Positions 37,513 to 49,575 of a DNA stretch of 64,000 bases are shown piece after piece. Every line of letters starts with the position of its first letter. Position 1 is the stretch's first letter. The DNA is taken from contig CM055907.1 in NCBI GenBank assembly GCA_029582155.1, forward strand, positions 28,722,432 to 28,786,431, in the 5' to 3' direction. The position numbers and the translations under genes are program-made. The notes under the pieces are model-generated. The model did no database searches. It was not told the DNA's origin and worked only from the letters and a program-made list of their open reading frames with translations. This DNA is from Panopea generosa. Its lineage: Eukaryota > Mollusca > Bivalvia > Adapedonta > Hiatellidae.

Positions 37513-38054
37513 TTCTGGTGGAAGTGATGTTGTGGGGTGCGGTTTTTATATGTTATAAAACATCTTTTTTTTCATAAAACAAAACAAAACCTATTTTCTA
37601 TCTAACCCTAATGTCACAAACCTTGAGATCCAACCCTAATGACACTAAAAAAGAATGAAAAAAGGTGGGAAAAAAGTAAAAGAAAAATGTGAAAAAATAA
37701 AATTAACCCCACAATGCCATTTGGACGGGTTTTCGCACTTGTGGGGTGAACATTGCACCCCACAAGTACCAAAAAAAAAACCACAATGCCATTCTGTACT
37801 GGCAACGCAACCCACAACTGCCGATCCAGACGTACGGACGGACGGATGTTCTGGTGGAAGTGATGTTGTGGGGTGCGGTTTATATATGTTATAAAACATC
37901 TTTTTTTCATAAAACAAAACAAAACCTATTTTCTTTCTAACCCTAATGTCACAAACCTTGAGATCCAACCCTAATGACACTAAAAAAGGGTGAACATTGC
38001 AAAAAAAAACACAATGCCATTCTGTACTGGCAATGCAACCCACAACTGCTGCTC
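37497..38054. repeat. 336-bp direct duplication, plus partial third copy
   Basis: tctggtggaagtgatgttgt recurs at 37514 and 37850. The downstream aaccctaatgtcacaaacct stretch is copied too. A third partial copy starts at about 37990 (acaatgccattctgtactgg). Confidence 0.9.
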
Positions 38055-38092
38055 GAGACGGACGGACGGACGGACGGACGGACGGACGGACG

Positions 38093-38144
<52 letters not shown>

Positions 38145-38145
38145 T
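38055..38145. repeat. (GGAC)n(AGAC)n compound microsatellite
   Basis: About ten ggac units followed by about eleven agac units. The Arg/Thr/Asp-rich open frames here are artefacts. Confidence 0.95.
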
Positions 38146-38396
38146 GTTCATTCGAAGAAGAAATGAAAAAAAAATAGAAATATTAAAAAAAAGTAGATAG
38201 TACTCTATATCAGGGACGATGCAAGTAGTATTATCAAATGTATACAAATAAAACCAATTTTAAGCGGGTTCTATGTTTTCTGCATGTGCACTGTTACATA
38301 GACATTAATAAACAACCTTTATGTAATAAATTATTTTACTTTACTTAATTTGATAAGTTATTGTATAAGTCACGATGGCCCCAAAAGGACACCGTA

Positions 38397-41300
38397 TTAA
38401 ACATTACACCTGGTGTGAACATTTCTAGCGATTTAACACAAAATATAAATCAGTGATTTCAAAATGCGAAGAACTGGATCAGATTACAAGACTATACTTC
38501 AGACGTAGCAAACATTTGAAAGATTCAAAATGAAACTTAAAATGATTCAAAACAATTGCCTAACCGGTGTGTCTATGAGATATGTTGTTAAAATTACCTT
38601 GGTTACATGTCATAAATAATTGTATACTTATGTAGCTTTTTTATATAAATTCAATTAATGACGCGTTTATTTAAAAAAATATGGCAGTTGCAGTTAATTC
38701 GTAATTGACAGAGTCGCTTTCCTTGTTCTTTTTACGACATGGTAACGTATCAAACGCTGTACCCGTAGTTACAATGTAACATGAAGCCGTTGGCAGAATA
38801 TTTTAGTCTATGGAATTATATAAATAGGTTAAGATACAATTATTATACATGTACAGTAACAGTGGAACATTATGGTGCAGTATATATTGAGAGAATTGTG
38901 CCTTTTTTGAGAAAAGCACAAAACTCGGTAGAAACTTAGTACAAAGTAAAAATGAATTTATGTTATGCATACGAGAAGTATCTTCCATTTCCAAACCCAA
39001 TCTAATTCACACTCAAACCAGTTTGTTTTCTTAAATCAATGGCTGATACCAGGACATATGAAACAACTGCTTTCTATCATTACTTTTCATATACATTTAG
39101 TAGCAGACAATAGCTGTGCTTATTTGAAACATATATATTGCCTATTGTTGTACAGACTGACCAGAATATATTGAACTTGTTCTTTCTTGTTGTCATCAAC
39201 CTCAAGAAATGCGTCCTGGAAGTTTGGAGCTTTGCATAGCTTTCTATGTGTCCCGTTTTCTATCGTATATCATGTTAAAGACACCATACACATACCTATT
39301 CATACTAATCTGCTTACATCGGAGAATTCTCTTCTTATACTTATGGTTTTAGCACATTTTAACCATAATTTTGGAATGTCTGGCAGGTTATGGATTGCAC
39401 TTAGACTGTGCCAGAAAGAATGACATACTTGACAAGCAGGGTTGTAGTGCCTTGGATATCATTGGTCGTTCGAGCCAGAGTTCGAATCCAAACTCGACCC
39501 TCTGGCCTCTCAAAAGCAACTCGTGTTCTACCTGGAAATGGAACTCCAGAGCAATGCATATAAATTCTGATCTTACTTCGCAGTTTAGCTAAATAAACTG
39601 TTATAAACCAAACCCCTATCATTACTTGTCTCTTATACCAACATATCTTCAGACTCTACAAATGAATTTCCCATTGCTTCCATAGTCACACTGAGGTCAT
39701 TTACTTCTGACCTTAATTTAACACATTTGACCTGTATGTGATGTTGAACATTTGCTCTATTTCTCTATGTTATAGTTTTCTTCATTTTCCAGTGACGTCT
39801 AAAATTCATTAACTGCTTTACCCATCTCAGATCCGAATACAACTCATACGAGAAGTTAGATCAACATCCCTCAATCTCATCTTACAAGCTTGTTATTTTA
39901 TTCATGCACTCAGTCTGTTGATACTCAAGAAAATAATGATGTGTTTATTGTTCACTACAACTTTGCCATTTGCAAACTGTTTTGCTTTCTCGTCAACCAA
40001 AATAATGTCATAAATGTCAACAAGAATCAAAGTAAAAGTTCAACAAGAGTCAATTGTTAAACTGAAGTTGCCTACTTACAACGACCTGGCGAAACTTAGT
40101 TAAAAAATCTGCGGTGACGCAAACAACAATAACAAAAGTTTACTGCTGCCATTATCTGTATTTTGTTTATAGTGTCGCAGACTCTTTCCCTGATTCGGTA
40201 TAAATAAGAAATAAAGCAATATTTTCTTTTTCGCATTCTTAATGTCAACTTCACTTCGTTCTCCAGCTTAGTTTTCCGTTCATAGCAATGGTCAAAACTA
40301 AACTAGTTTTGTTTGCTCTCTCCCAACCTTGATCTACCCATAAAAAGCTGCCTAATTAAATGTTTTTCCACATTTTTGAGACAGTATTTTCACCTGTGTT
40401 AGTATTTCGTGCTTTTCTAAAATATATTTAATCATTCGATGTTTTACTTTCTCAGTACAATATCGCTCAGATATTTCAAAATAGAACGTTACATTTCAAT
40501 GGCGGATCTACTATTTTAAAGAAAACGGCGCAATTGTTATGCCCCTAAACTGAAATCCTGGATCCGCCCGTCTATTTTACATAGAACGTTATGGCCGTCT
40601 GTAGGTGTTGACCTACTTTCTCAGCCAATGTAATCGCTCAGATTATTCTATTTAACATAATAACATTATGACTGTTAGTAGATGTTAACCTATTTCCTCA
40701 GTCAGTGGCGAGAAAGTCGATCAATAGCCAGGGGCGTTCCTACGCATACTCCAATACTCGTTCAATGTGGAAGTAAAAAAGGTTAACATGCGAAATATGC
40801 AATAAAATTAATTTGGGTGTGTGGGGGAAGGGGGTGGGTATTGGGTAAGGGGTTTGTGCTAATTTCGGACAATTTGAAAAAATTCACAGCCGCTAAAACT
40901 ACTCATTTGCAGTTATATTAAAGAAAAGAATTTCGGGGGAGGACCCCAACCCCCCCCCCCCCCGCAAACAGGTGGGAGACAACACCCTTCCATACCCTCC
41001 CCCGGGGCTACACTCAAACACCATCAAACGCCCTGATATCTGTTACTGAGAAGTTACATGGACTTTTCTTCTGGCATATACATTCTAATCTATATATTCT
41101 AATGGCGTATGTAACTTATAACCTGTATGTAAAGTAAAGTCCTTGGTAAAGTGGAACATTTTTTTTAAAAAAAAACACCCCGAGAATAACAATTTCATTG
41201 ACATGAAAAGTAGGGCAAAATCTAAAACGTTATTGGATATTTCTTGTTTTGACTTGTGAACATCATTTAATAATGTCTAGATTTATGTCATTAGTAAGAC

Positions 41301-41790
41301 AGTTTCTTCACACAAAGTTACACAATTTTTGCAAACTCCTTTATATTCGGTGGGTCAAACAAAACATCTTTCCAACAGATTGTGATATGATTTTTCAATG
41401 TATACCAGGGTGAAGATATGCACCGAGTCCTTTTATACTGCCATGTTATTTGTAGCAACTTTCACAGCCGCATGCTACTGGTGAGGCTGTCGTGGAATAA
41501 CCGGTATGGCCAGCCTCAGATATGTAAGCATGTGCCTTTACAACTTCGGATTTACTGATTGTCAGCTTATAAGTGCTGACTAAGGTCAGAAGGCAAACGT
41601 GTTAATTGTTAGGATAATTATGGTTCTTACACTATTAGCAGAAAATTAGCGAATATCAAGAAAAAAACACATAAAATGATTGTGTTAAGGAATGTGACAT
41701 AAAGCAGTGAAATAAATTTAGCGCGAATTAGCGACTTCACACGGTTGCAGTTGTTCCCGGTAATGAAACGAACAAAAATAACATACAAGG
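38397..41790. other. unassigned intergenic
   Basis: About 3.4 kb without a supportable gene. A poly-C run lies at 40950-40963 near a G-rich stretch at 40830-40855. Short open frames (39187-39423, 39371-39592) have no domain. Confidence 0.45.
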
Positions 41791-42230
41791 GACGTGCAAA
41801 AAGTTTTGAAACTAATTGGATTCCTTAGTTTTATCCCAGGTATATTTTAAAACGCTTCACTGCACTTCAATCCCGTTTTCAATAGCCAACGGTATGTTTG
41901 TTACGTGCAAATTGCTTTTCAAATGACCCGAGATATTTAAGTTTAAAATATATGCAGTCATTTTCAAGTCACCTTGTAATATGGACGAAAACACTGAAAT
42001 GTCCATTTCTATGTGCAGAGTATTCAAGCGGGTTAAAGCTTTTAAAGCTGGGAAATTGTCTGTCAATGATGACGCCCGCCACGGTAGAACTAAAACCTCT
42101 GTTACCGAGGCAAACATCGCGCCTGTAAAGGTTGTGGTGGAACAGGATGCTCGATAGCCGGTAAAATAATAGCCAGTAGTACTGGCATCTCTGAAGGCAA
42201 CGTAAAGAAATAAATTAAAGAATTTTGTTT
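41791..42230 (+). pseudogene. mariner transposase N-terminal remnant
   Basis: Begins near gacgtgcaaaaagttttgaa, which resembles a mariner end. From 42018 the plus strand reads RVFKRVKAFKAGKLSV then NDDARHGRTKTSVTEANI and APVKVVVEQDAR. After stops and a frameshift, IASSTGISEGNVK follows. This is the helix-turn-helix DNA-binding region (F+.G..SV.DD.R.GR...T..NI..V..VV..D.R....IA...GIS.G.V). The catalytic half is absent. Confidence 0.75.
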
Positions 42231-43200
42231 TATAAAGTATATATGTGATGCAACAGGAAGGACCATTCCGGGCTCACACCCGCCATGTTCTAAAAGAAAT
42301 AAACATACGCTGAAAACAAACTATATCAACAAGTGTATATGCGGAGCAAACCACTATAACCTGGGCACCTGCTGAGTTTCAGCCAATTCCATCCAGTATT
42401 CGATTTGTCATCTCTTACAAATGACATGAATAAAAGTACAGTGGTCCTATTCGTGCCATCACTCATTAACAACCTGGATCCACATCAGTTGGATAATTTA
42501 ACCATAATTATGAACACGACTAATGATAAAATGGATACGACACCCCTTTGACGGATTCCTACCCCTGCTTCAGAGACAACAGTGATCGTATTCTTAGTTC
42601 TGTAAATTGTAGTCACTTTCTCCATGTGGTGTCATTATTCTTGCCGTTGTAATGGTCATTGTTTGGGCTAGAAAGATACATTTAGATCTAGCGGGCATAT
42701 ACAACTTCAGGCAGGACTGTATTGCAATCAGAGATTTAACCTGCTGGCCATCAAAAATCAAGTCAGAACGGGTTCTACCCAGAGTGGTTCATATTTGGTA
42801 TCGACTTAACTGAGTTAAAATAAATTAAAAAACACTACTTTGTCAATGCCTTTGTTGTGTTGTATTAATCAAGCAAACACTGTTAAACAATTGGTAAAAG
42901 TAGAATTGGTATGAATGGTATAAAACAAGTAAAATGATGAATTCCAGATAATGTATATTTTATTAAACTATACACCAGATCTTCAATGGAAATATAATTT
43001 CTCTATGGACGGAATGTTGAAGAAAATATGACAAAAATACATTCATTTATAAACAATATAGATCAACGCGTAAATCAACTGCCAGTATGCTATTTAACAC
43101 TTTGTCAAAGACTTAAAACTAGTCTGTAAATTGGACATCTGAGCACACACAGAAAAGCAAGTTACACATTCTTGGCAGACGTGAAAGGTTGGTTTGAATA
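42231..43200. other. unassigned intergenic
   Basis: Nothing recognised. Confidence 0.4.
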
Positions 43201-43420
43201 GTTAGCATCATTTTTATGTCATTGAAGGCTAACAGAGCACACCAATCTCTGCAAGTAACTGGTAACTTTCTCACTTGAATCAGCGATGAGAGTCAAATTA
43301 CATCGAGTCGCAATGTCGTATATCAATCATCACTAAGACTGTGGCCAGACAGGGATTCAAACTCACATCTCCTGGAACGAGCCAGATGCCTTACCAGCTT
43401 ACCTAACTGGGACCGGCTTA
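43201..43420 (-). mobile_element. tRNA-derived SINE family A, diverged copy
   Basis: Minus strand: head ccggtcccagttaggtaagc, B-box-like gagtttgaatccctg, and a family body including gattcaagtgagaaagttac. The tail repeat is lost. The A box is mutated, so it is old. Confidence 0.75.
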
Positions 43421-44500
43421 AGCATTTTTGGTCGACTCACCTTCAGTCTTTTAAAAGATCAGTGTCTACTTATTGTGATAAATTTTTATATAAATATAAT
43501 ATATAAATTCCTTCACTGTTCTGTGAGCATTTTATAAGAATCAGTGGTGTAGATATACAGTACATTCACAGACTGAGAGCCAAACAACACACATCCTGAT
43601 CAGATGGTAGATATGGGTCAGCATTGTTTGTAAATGGCATCACTTATATAAACAGGAGAGACAATAAGGTGCAATAGAGATTAAACATTTCAAGTGAAAT
43701 GTTTTCTTTAATAAATTTAAATATAGAACCTAACTCCAGGTAAACAGCAAAGCAATTATGAATAAATGCTGGCCCAGACAGGAGATATCAAGTAGGAAAA
43801 CCTTCACACTCAACTAGCCTTAAACACAACCATTGTACTAAATATGACATAAACAATGCTCCATATATTACCATATATGACAAATCTCTCGACATTTATG
43901 GACTACCGAGATGTGTTAAATCAAAGATGTAGTAATTGCGGATGAAATGAGCAAGTGCTTGTACTATTATTCTAATTATATATACTAATCATACATTACT
44001 GTCTTAATTAAGAAAGTATAACCAATAAACCACAGTAACCCCAAACAGTATTTCTGTTATCTACTTGATAATGGATAGCAGGTTAATTTTATATGTCATT
44101 TCCTTTCTATTTATCATTTTGAAAGACAGAAAACGGAACAATTATACTAAATGCACTTTTAAATTAAATTAGAAAATGTTGTATGGCAATTTATACACGG
44201 CATTGTAGAGATAACATAATGCAGCAGTTATGATGGCATTCAAATGACACAGTTTTAATTTAGGTTACATCATTGTAGTTTAAAAGTCTCTTTTGCAATT
44301 TAAATGAAACCATTATACATGTAGCAGTGACATAATGACAGAGGTTAGGGCAACAATTTAGCATACATGGCTGAAATTTTGGGTGGCACATTAAGAATCT
44401 TTGAACCTTTGTCTGAATTTAATAATTTAAAATAGCTGTAAAAATGTTGACTATTTTTAATAATCAATTATTTTATATTTTTCTTTTGAATAAAATTGAA
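43421..44500. other. unassigned intergenic
   Basis: AT-rich; nothing recognised. Confidence 0.4.
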
Positions 44501-45265
44501 ACAAGAGGGCAAAGATGGCCCTATATCGCTCACCTGACTGACCTCGAGTCACCAAACTTAAGTAGATTGTATAATACATGTACACTCATAATTCCTGAAA
44601 AATGAGATAGGCTAGTAGTTAGAATTTTTATTTGTTTTGAAGATGTAACAGATGCTTAGAAGAGTTCAAACTTGGTAGAGGTTCACCCATGGTAAATGTC
44701 AGTGAAATTACATCGAAATCAGGTCAGTATATTCTGACAAGAAGGCTTTTGAAGTTTTTACTAAAGCTGCCTATATAGTAAACTAGCACCTCACTGTGCC
44801 AGTCATGTTTTTTAACAAATCATAATGGCTTGAAAAAACTTGTGCTTGTAAAGGGTCACCCAAGGAACATTTCTGCGAAATTGTTTTAAAATCGATCCGA
44901 TGGTTTCTGACAAGAATATTTTTTAAGTTTTTACTATAGATTATATAGTAAACTAACCCCACCCCCTGGCCCCCATGTTTTTTTATGAATCACTACGGTT
45001 TGAACAAACTTGGTGAAGGGTCTTCCAAGGAACATTTCTGTGAAATTATTTTAAAATTGTGCCAGTAGTTTCTGACAAGAAGATTTTTTAAGTTTTTACT
45101 AATTAAACTTGCCCCCTGGCAGCCATGTTTTTTGACGAATCAATTTGGCTTGAACAAACTTGGTAGAGGGTCAGCCATGGAACATTTCTGTGAAGTTATA
45201 TCAAAAGTGGCCCGGTGGTTTTTGACAAGAAGATTTTTTAAGTTTTTACTAATTAAACTTGCCTT
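44501..45265 (+). mobile_element. modular element family M4, copy 1 (3'-truncated)
   Basis: The head acaagagggcaaagatggcc contains a gggc..gccc hairpin, then ctatatcgctcacctga. Modules follow with cttgaacaaacttggt, gaacatttctg, gtttctgacaagaag and ttttttaagtttttact. Closely related to 49576-51340. Confidence 0.75.
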
Positions 45266-45295
45266 ACAAAATTTGTGAAATGCCAAATGTGCCAT

Positions 45296-45897
45296 ACAAC
45301 ATTAAGACTAGTTCCTGCAGTTACTTGTCTGTTTGCATGTCTCTGGTTGTCATTAAGACAAGTTCCTGCAGTTACTTGTCTCTGTTTGCACGTCTCTGGT
45401 TGTAATTAGGACAAGTTCCTGCAGTTACTTGCCTCTGCTTGCACGTCTCTGGTTGTAATTAAGACAAGTTCCTGCAGTTACTTGTCTCTGTTTGCACATC
45501 TCTGGTTGTAATTAAGACAAGTTCCTGCAGTTACTTGTCTCTGTTTGCAGGTCTCTGGTTGTCATTAAGACAAGTTCCTGCAGTTACTTGTCTCTTTTTG
45601 CACATCTCTAGTTGTAATTAAGACATGTTCCTGCAGTTACTTGTCTCTGTTTGCACACCTCTGGTTGTAATTAGGACAAGTTCCTGCAGTCACTTGTCTC
45701 TGTTTGCACATCTCTAGTTGTAATTAAGACAAATTCTTGCAGTTACTTGTCTCTGTTTGCACATCTCTGGTTGTAATTAGGACACATTCCTGCAGTTATT
45801 TGTCTCTGTTTGCACATCTCTGGTTATAATTAAGACAAGCTCCTGCAGTTACTTGTCTCTGTTTGCACATCTCTGGTTGTAATTAAGACAAGTTCCT
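45296..45897. repeat. 53-bp minisatellite (about 11 copies)
   Basis: Units run gacaagttcctgcagttact, tgtctctgtttgcacatctc, tggttgtaattaa. Confidence 0.95.
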
Positions 45898-47333
45898 AAT
45901 ATTCCTCCGGATAAGTCATGTGACAATTGGCACTGACGCCAATTAGCCAAACTTGATAACGACCCCTCCTTACTGATTGATTACAAAGTACACGTCATTG
46001 TTTGTTTTATAACACTCAATATGAACCTGTCAAAATTGTGTTGCAAGTTTTTTGTGAATTAATTTTGACAGCAAGATAAATCATTGCACTATTTATGTGA
46101 TGATGAGCCACACACCAAGTTGGTGACAGGGTTCACTTAGTTACTGTGTAAGTCCGCCATTCACTTTCCTTCTTATTGCTATAGAGAATAAAACATTTTT
46201 TTTAAATGCTTGTCATTCTCTTTACGCTTCCTGTTTATATTCTCTACGACATCAACTAAAGAATGTTGATACCATGACAACTGCTAAAACATTGCTGTAA
46301 AGTTAACATTTGATACACTAATATATTATTTTGAATTAAATAATTAATTAGTTTATTAATTAGTTCAATAAAAAAATCAAATACACTTATAATTCCAAAA
46401 TTGCTTCGCCAGTCACTGTTAATTACATCATTAATCATATCGTACAATTGAACTGAATTGCGAGTTTAAAATGCATAAAGTGCATAGGGAATAATTTCTG
46501 GACTGACATAGCATTTTCTACCACTGCAAATTTCATAATGCCGTGAACCACACCAATGCAAAATCACTGTTTATTATGATGAAAATTTTAAACATTTAAC
46601 CAGTGAAATTGTTTAAGAGTTTTTCAAATGTATTCATATTTGTATATTATGGCATGTAGACATCAATTGAATTCAAAAATTAAATCAAGTGTGAAAACGT
46701 TGTTTTAATTTGGGTGCCTCAAGGTAAAGCAAAAGTTCTTTATTCATTTCATGTGTAAAATCATTGTTTTTTGTTGAGGTGCCTCAAGGTAAAACAACTG
46801 TTCTTTATTCAGTCAATTAATACTGAAATTTGGATACCAGGTGCTTATCGTTAGAAGGATACAAGTTCAAAGAAGTACAATGAGAGCATTTAATATGTCT
46901 TACATATCAAGTTACTTTCCAGGACTGGCTACGCTTCTTAAAAATTTGTTATCAAGGTAAACCAGCATCTCTTTTACAGTAGTCTGGTCCTTTGTTTTGA
47001 TGGTAATGATTTGTCAAAGAAAACCTGCCTGTTAGTCCAAACACTGTGTAAGTAAGTCTTAAAATGTTCTGGTTGCCAATCAGTCATTTGAAGCAGTTTC
47101 AATCATATTACATGATTGTGCATTCAAATAGCATATCTGAATCATGTATGAGAATAGATGTAAGCAAACTGCTCTATTGTCTTCAGTCATATGCAACATG
47201 TACTCATTTCTCTTTGATAAAGTTTTGTAGGATTGACTATAAAGTAAATAAAGTAAAAAAACTTGTTATGCTATACTTATTAAAGTAATTCATCAAAGGT
47301 ATAAATTAATATTGTGTTAAATATTATCCATGG
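45898..47333. other. region downstream of IFT81
   Basis: Presumed 3' UTR/flank. An AATAAA on the minus strand at 46804-46809 is about 525 bp past the stop. A gtgcctcaaggtaaa word is duplicated near 46713 and 46780. Confidence 0.35.
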
Positions 47334-47583
47334 TTACAGGACTAGTCTGTCATCCTCCAGTACTGCAGGTGGTTGTTCTCCATAGCTGTACCCCACCCCA
47401 CCACCACCTCGTCCACTCTGCATCTCCAGACACTGTCGTTTACACTCCAGTAGTCTCTCTACATCCTTCCACATCTTCATTTGTCCCAGCGCCCCCTGTT
47501 GGTTTTCTCGTACCGACTTCTGCTGTTCTCGTAAACCTTTTGCCAGATTTTCTTGCTCCTGTACCTTTCTGACATACTGTTCC
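47334..47583 (-). CDS. IFT81: IFT81, last coding exon
   Basis: Intraflagellar transport protein 81, a coiled-coil subunit of the IFT-B core. It pairs with IFT74 and carries tubulin along cilia. This exon gives the last 82 residues plus the last base of a split Arg codon. It starts at acceptor tatatag|GGAACAG and ends at TAA (47334-47336). Visible blocks are REQYVRKVQEQENLAKGLRE and KMWKDVERLLECKRQC, both landmark C-terminal IFT81 sequences, and the conserved end DDRLVL. A Gly/Tyr-rich insert (GRGGGGVGYSYG) precedes the end, where vertebrates have a short Gln/Ser-rich stretch. The AG|G junction with 49062-49306 restores frame. Confidence 0.95.
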
Positions 47584-49061
47584 CTATATAAGGTAAATGG
47601 GAGCATTACCAATAGTGCTTTCCTTATTCAACAATATAACAAGAACCTTATTTCACCTGTCACTTCTTTTCAAATTTTGAATGGATTAAGCTTATGAAGA
47701 ACTAAAAGAGAATTATCAGTTTTCCAGCATTCCCATAAAAAAGTCCCCTTACTGGGTCCCAATGAACCCTTGCTCTATTTGATTAAACTTGAAACTGCTA
47801 CCCATAGCGATCATTTAAAATATGGATGAATTTGGCTGGTCAGTTCTTGAGAAGATTTTTGAAAATTCGATATTTCATCTCTTTATGGGCCCCTGACTAC
47901 CCTGTAAGGATTTTAAATTCCCTGTAAAGAGCCCAGCCTTAATTGTTATGACTGAACAATGTTCCAGCCTTCAAGATGATAAAAATAATTCCTAAAATAC
48001 ATAAATATAAAATTCATGACGGTCAGACAATGGATAGAAAATGGATATGGGGGATCACAAAAGCTTATTTTTAGCTCAGGTGAACTAATTACAATTAATA
48101 TTTTGTTTGAATGTAGTTAAGCATCATTTTTAACAAAGAACAGACTGGTATTCAAGTTTTATTGGTGGAGAAAAATCTCGGAATGAATCTTATGAGAACC
48201 ACCAGCCTTCCGCAAGTAACTGGCATGCTTTTTATATAAGGCTTCTGATTTCGAACCCATTACCTCAGCAGGGGAAGGTAAGCGACCTCAAGATAGTAAC
48301 CTAGAGCAAGTGACCAAGAAGGTCCTTCAGTATGTATATAAATATTTATGTTATCATTACACAATAGCTTTTATGCAAATGTTTTAAGTATAGAACAATT
48401 CATTGCAACAAAAGATTTTCTGAATTTGAAAAAGGTACCAGGGCTCAAAGTTATAAAAGCCTGACTTTATGTTCAAGAGAGTTTATCTTTATTTTAACCA
48501 ATAGAAATCTTGCTTCCATTGAAACGTGGAACTAGACTGAGTCTGAGCAGAACTCAGTATGTACTTAAGTTTTTATAACCTCGGGGCAAAGAAATATTAA
48601 AAAACTCAAATCTGCATGGACACTTTAGGCATTTGTCACAAATAAATCTTTATCACTATAAACCATAGTAATTTGAAAGTCTACAACATATAAAAGCCAC
48701 ACTTTGATGGATGAATAAATATATCCCCAAGAACAAAAAGTTTTGTCACGTGCATTGGATGATACAAAGCTTATCTCATAATATTTTTTCAAGATCCAAT
48801 GTTGACCTTAAATACTTTCATTGATGTTTCACCAAGTAGTTATTGAGAAATCAATTATAAAGTTAATATTCTAAAAATCTTTCACCAATGTTCTTAGTAA
48901 AAAAATAGTCATATTGTTATCAAAGTTATCCCATCTTTCGGAGTTCCTGGAATAGTAGTGAATACACATTATCTAAAGACCAAAGAATTCTTCTATTTCC
49001 AATAACGCACCTTCATATAAGTATTTCTGATCTAACAAAATCACAGTGACTATCTGCCTAC
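47584..49061 (-). other. IFT81 intron
   Basis: 1,478 bp. Holds a truncated modular-element tail at about 47700-48090, ending gcttatttttagctcaggtg. A tRNA-like or SINE-like stretch at about 48140-48310 (agaaccaccagc, gatttcgaacccattacctc) is related to 51395-51520. Confidence 0.8.
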
Positions 49062-49306
49062 CTGTAATTCTTCTTGCGAGCAGTCATATCTGCGGCCATG
49101 TATGATTTCATCTCATCTTGAACTCGTGCTTCTTGGTGGTTCAGTGTTGCCATCATGCAATGCAGATAATGGTAGCGTGATTCTTCCTGCGTGTTCTCCT
49201 CATGAAGACCACGTACCTCCTGTTCCAGTTTCGCCATGTTGCTCTCCAGGCCAGCAGAAGCTGTGTCATAGGCCTGCTTCTTCTCATTGTATTCTAACGT
49301 CAGTTC
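49062..49306 (-). CDS. IFT81: IFT81, penultimate exon
   Basis: Encodes 81 residues plus two bases of a split Arg codon. Acceptor ctgcag|GAACTG; donor TACAG|GTAGGC. The sequence runs ELTLEYNEKKQAYDTASAGL through LEQEVRGLHEENTQEESRYH and ARVQDEMKSYMAADMT. This is continuous coiled coil matching the IFT81 segment around EQEVR.L.EE..QEESRYHY. It lies immediately after the LRQ stretch coded by 54832-55050. Confidence 0.95.
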
Positions 49307-49575
49307 CTGCAGTTGAAGAAATGAGAGATTATTGTCATGACAATCATTTCAAACAATATCTGGCTTCTGTTTCACCAACACATTTAAGTATATACTTAAA
49401 TACTTAAATCTTAGAAAAGCAGCAAGGTGATCATGATTTTAGACTTGTTACAGTATAAAAAGCATTTATTTTTCTTTCATATTTTTCAAATAATAAAAGA
49501 AATAGTTTATTAATATATTTTCAACAAATCTCTTCTTTATCTCAATTGAAAATTGTAGTTGATCTGAAATAACAA

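Larger units (their letters stand above)
37013..38396. mobile_element. foldback element, copy 2, with expanded centre
   Basis: The left end acggtgtcccgttgggggcc and atcgcggcatat is matched inverted by cacgatggccccaaaaggac, accgt at 38369-38394. Inner arms (gtcgaaacaacgaa at 37056, acgatggtg/caccatcgta palindromes to about 37210, and actttactta at 38337) equal those of 796-999. TA flanks both ends. The centre carries about 1.1 kb of microsatellite and duplicated sequence absent from copy 1. Confidence 0.7.

Noticed and set aside
37645..38247. 200-residue minus-strand protein with CLSVCLSVCLS and PSVRPSVRPS runs
   Set aside because: A translation of the (GGAC)n(AGAC)n microsatellite and duplicated sequence.
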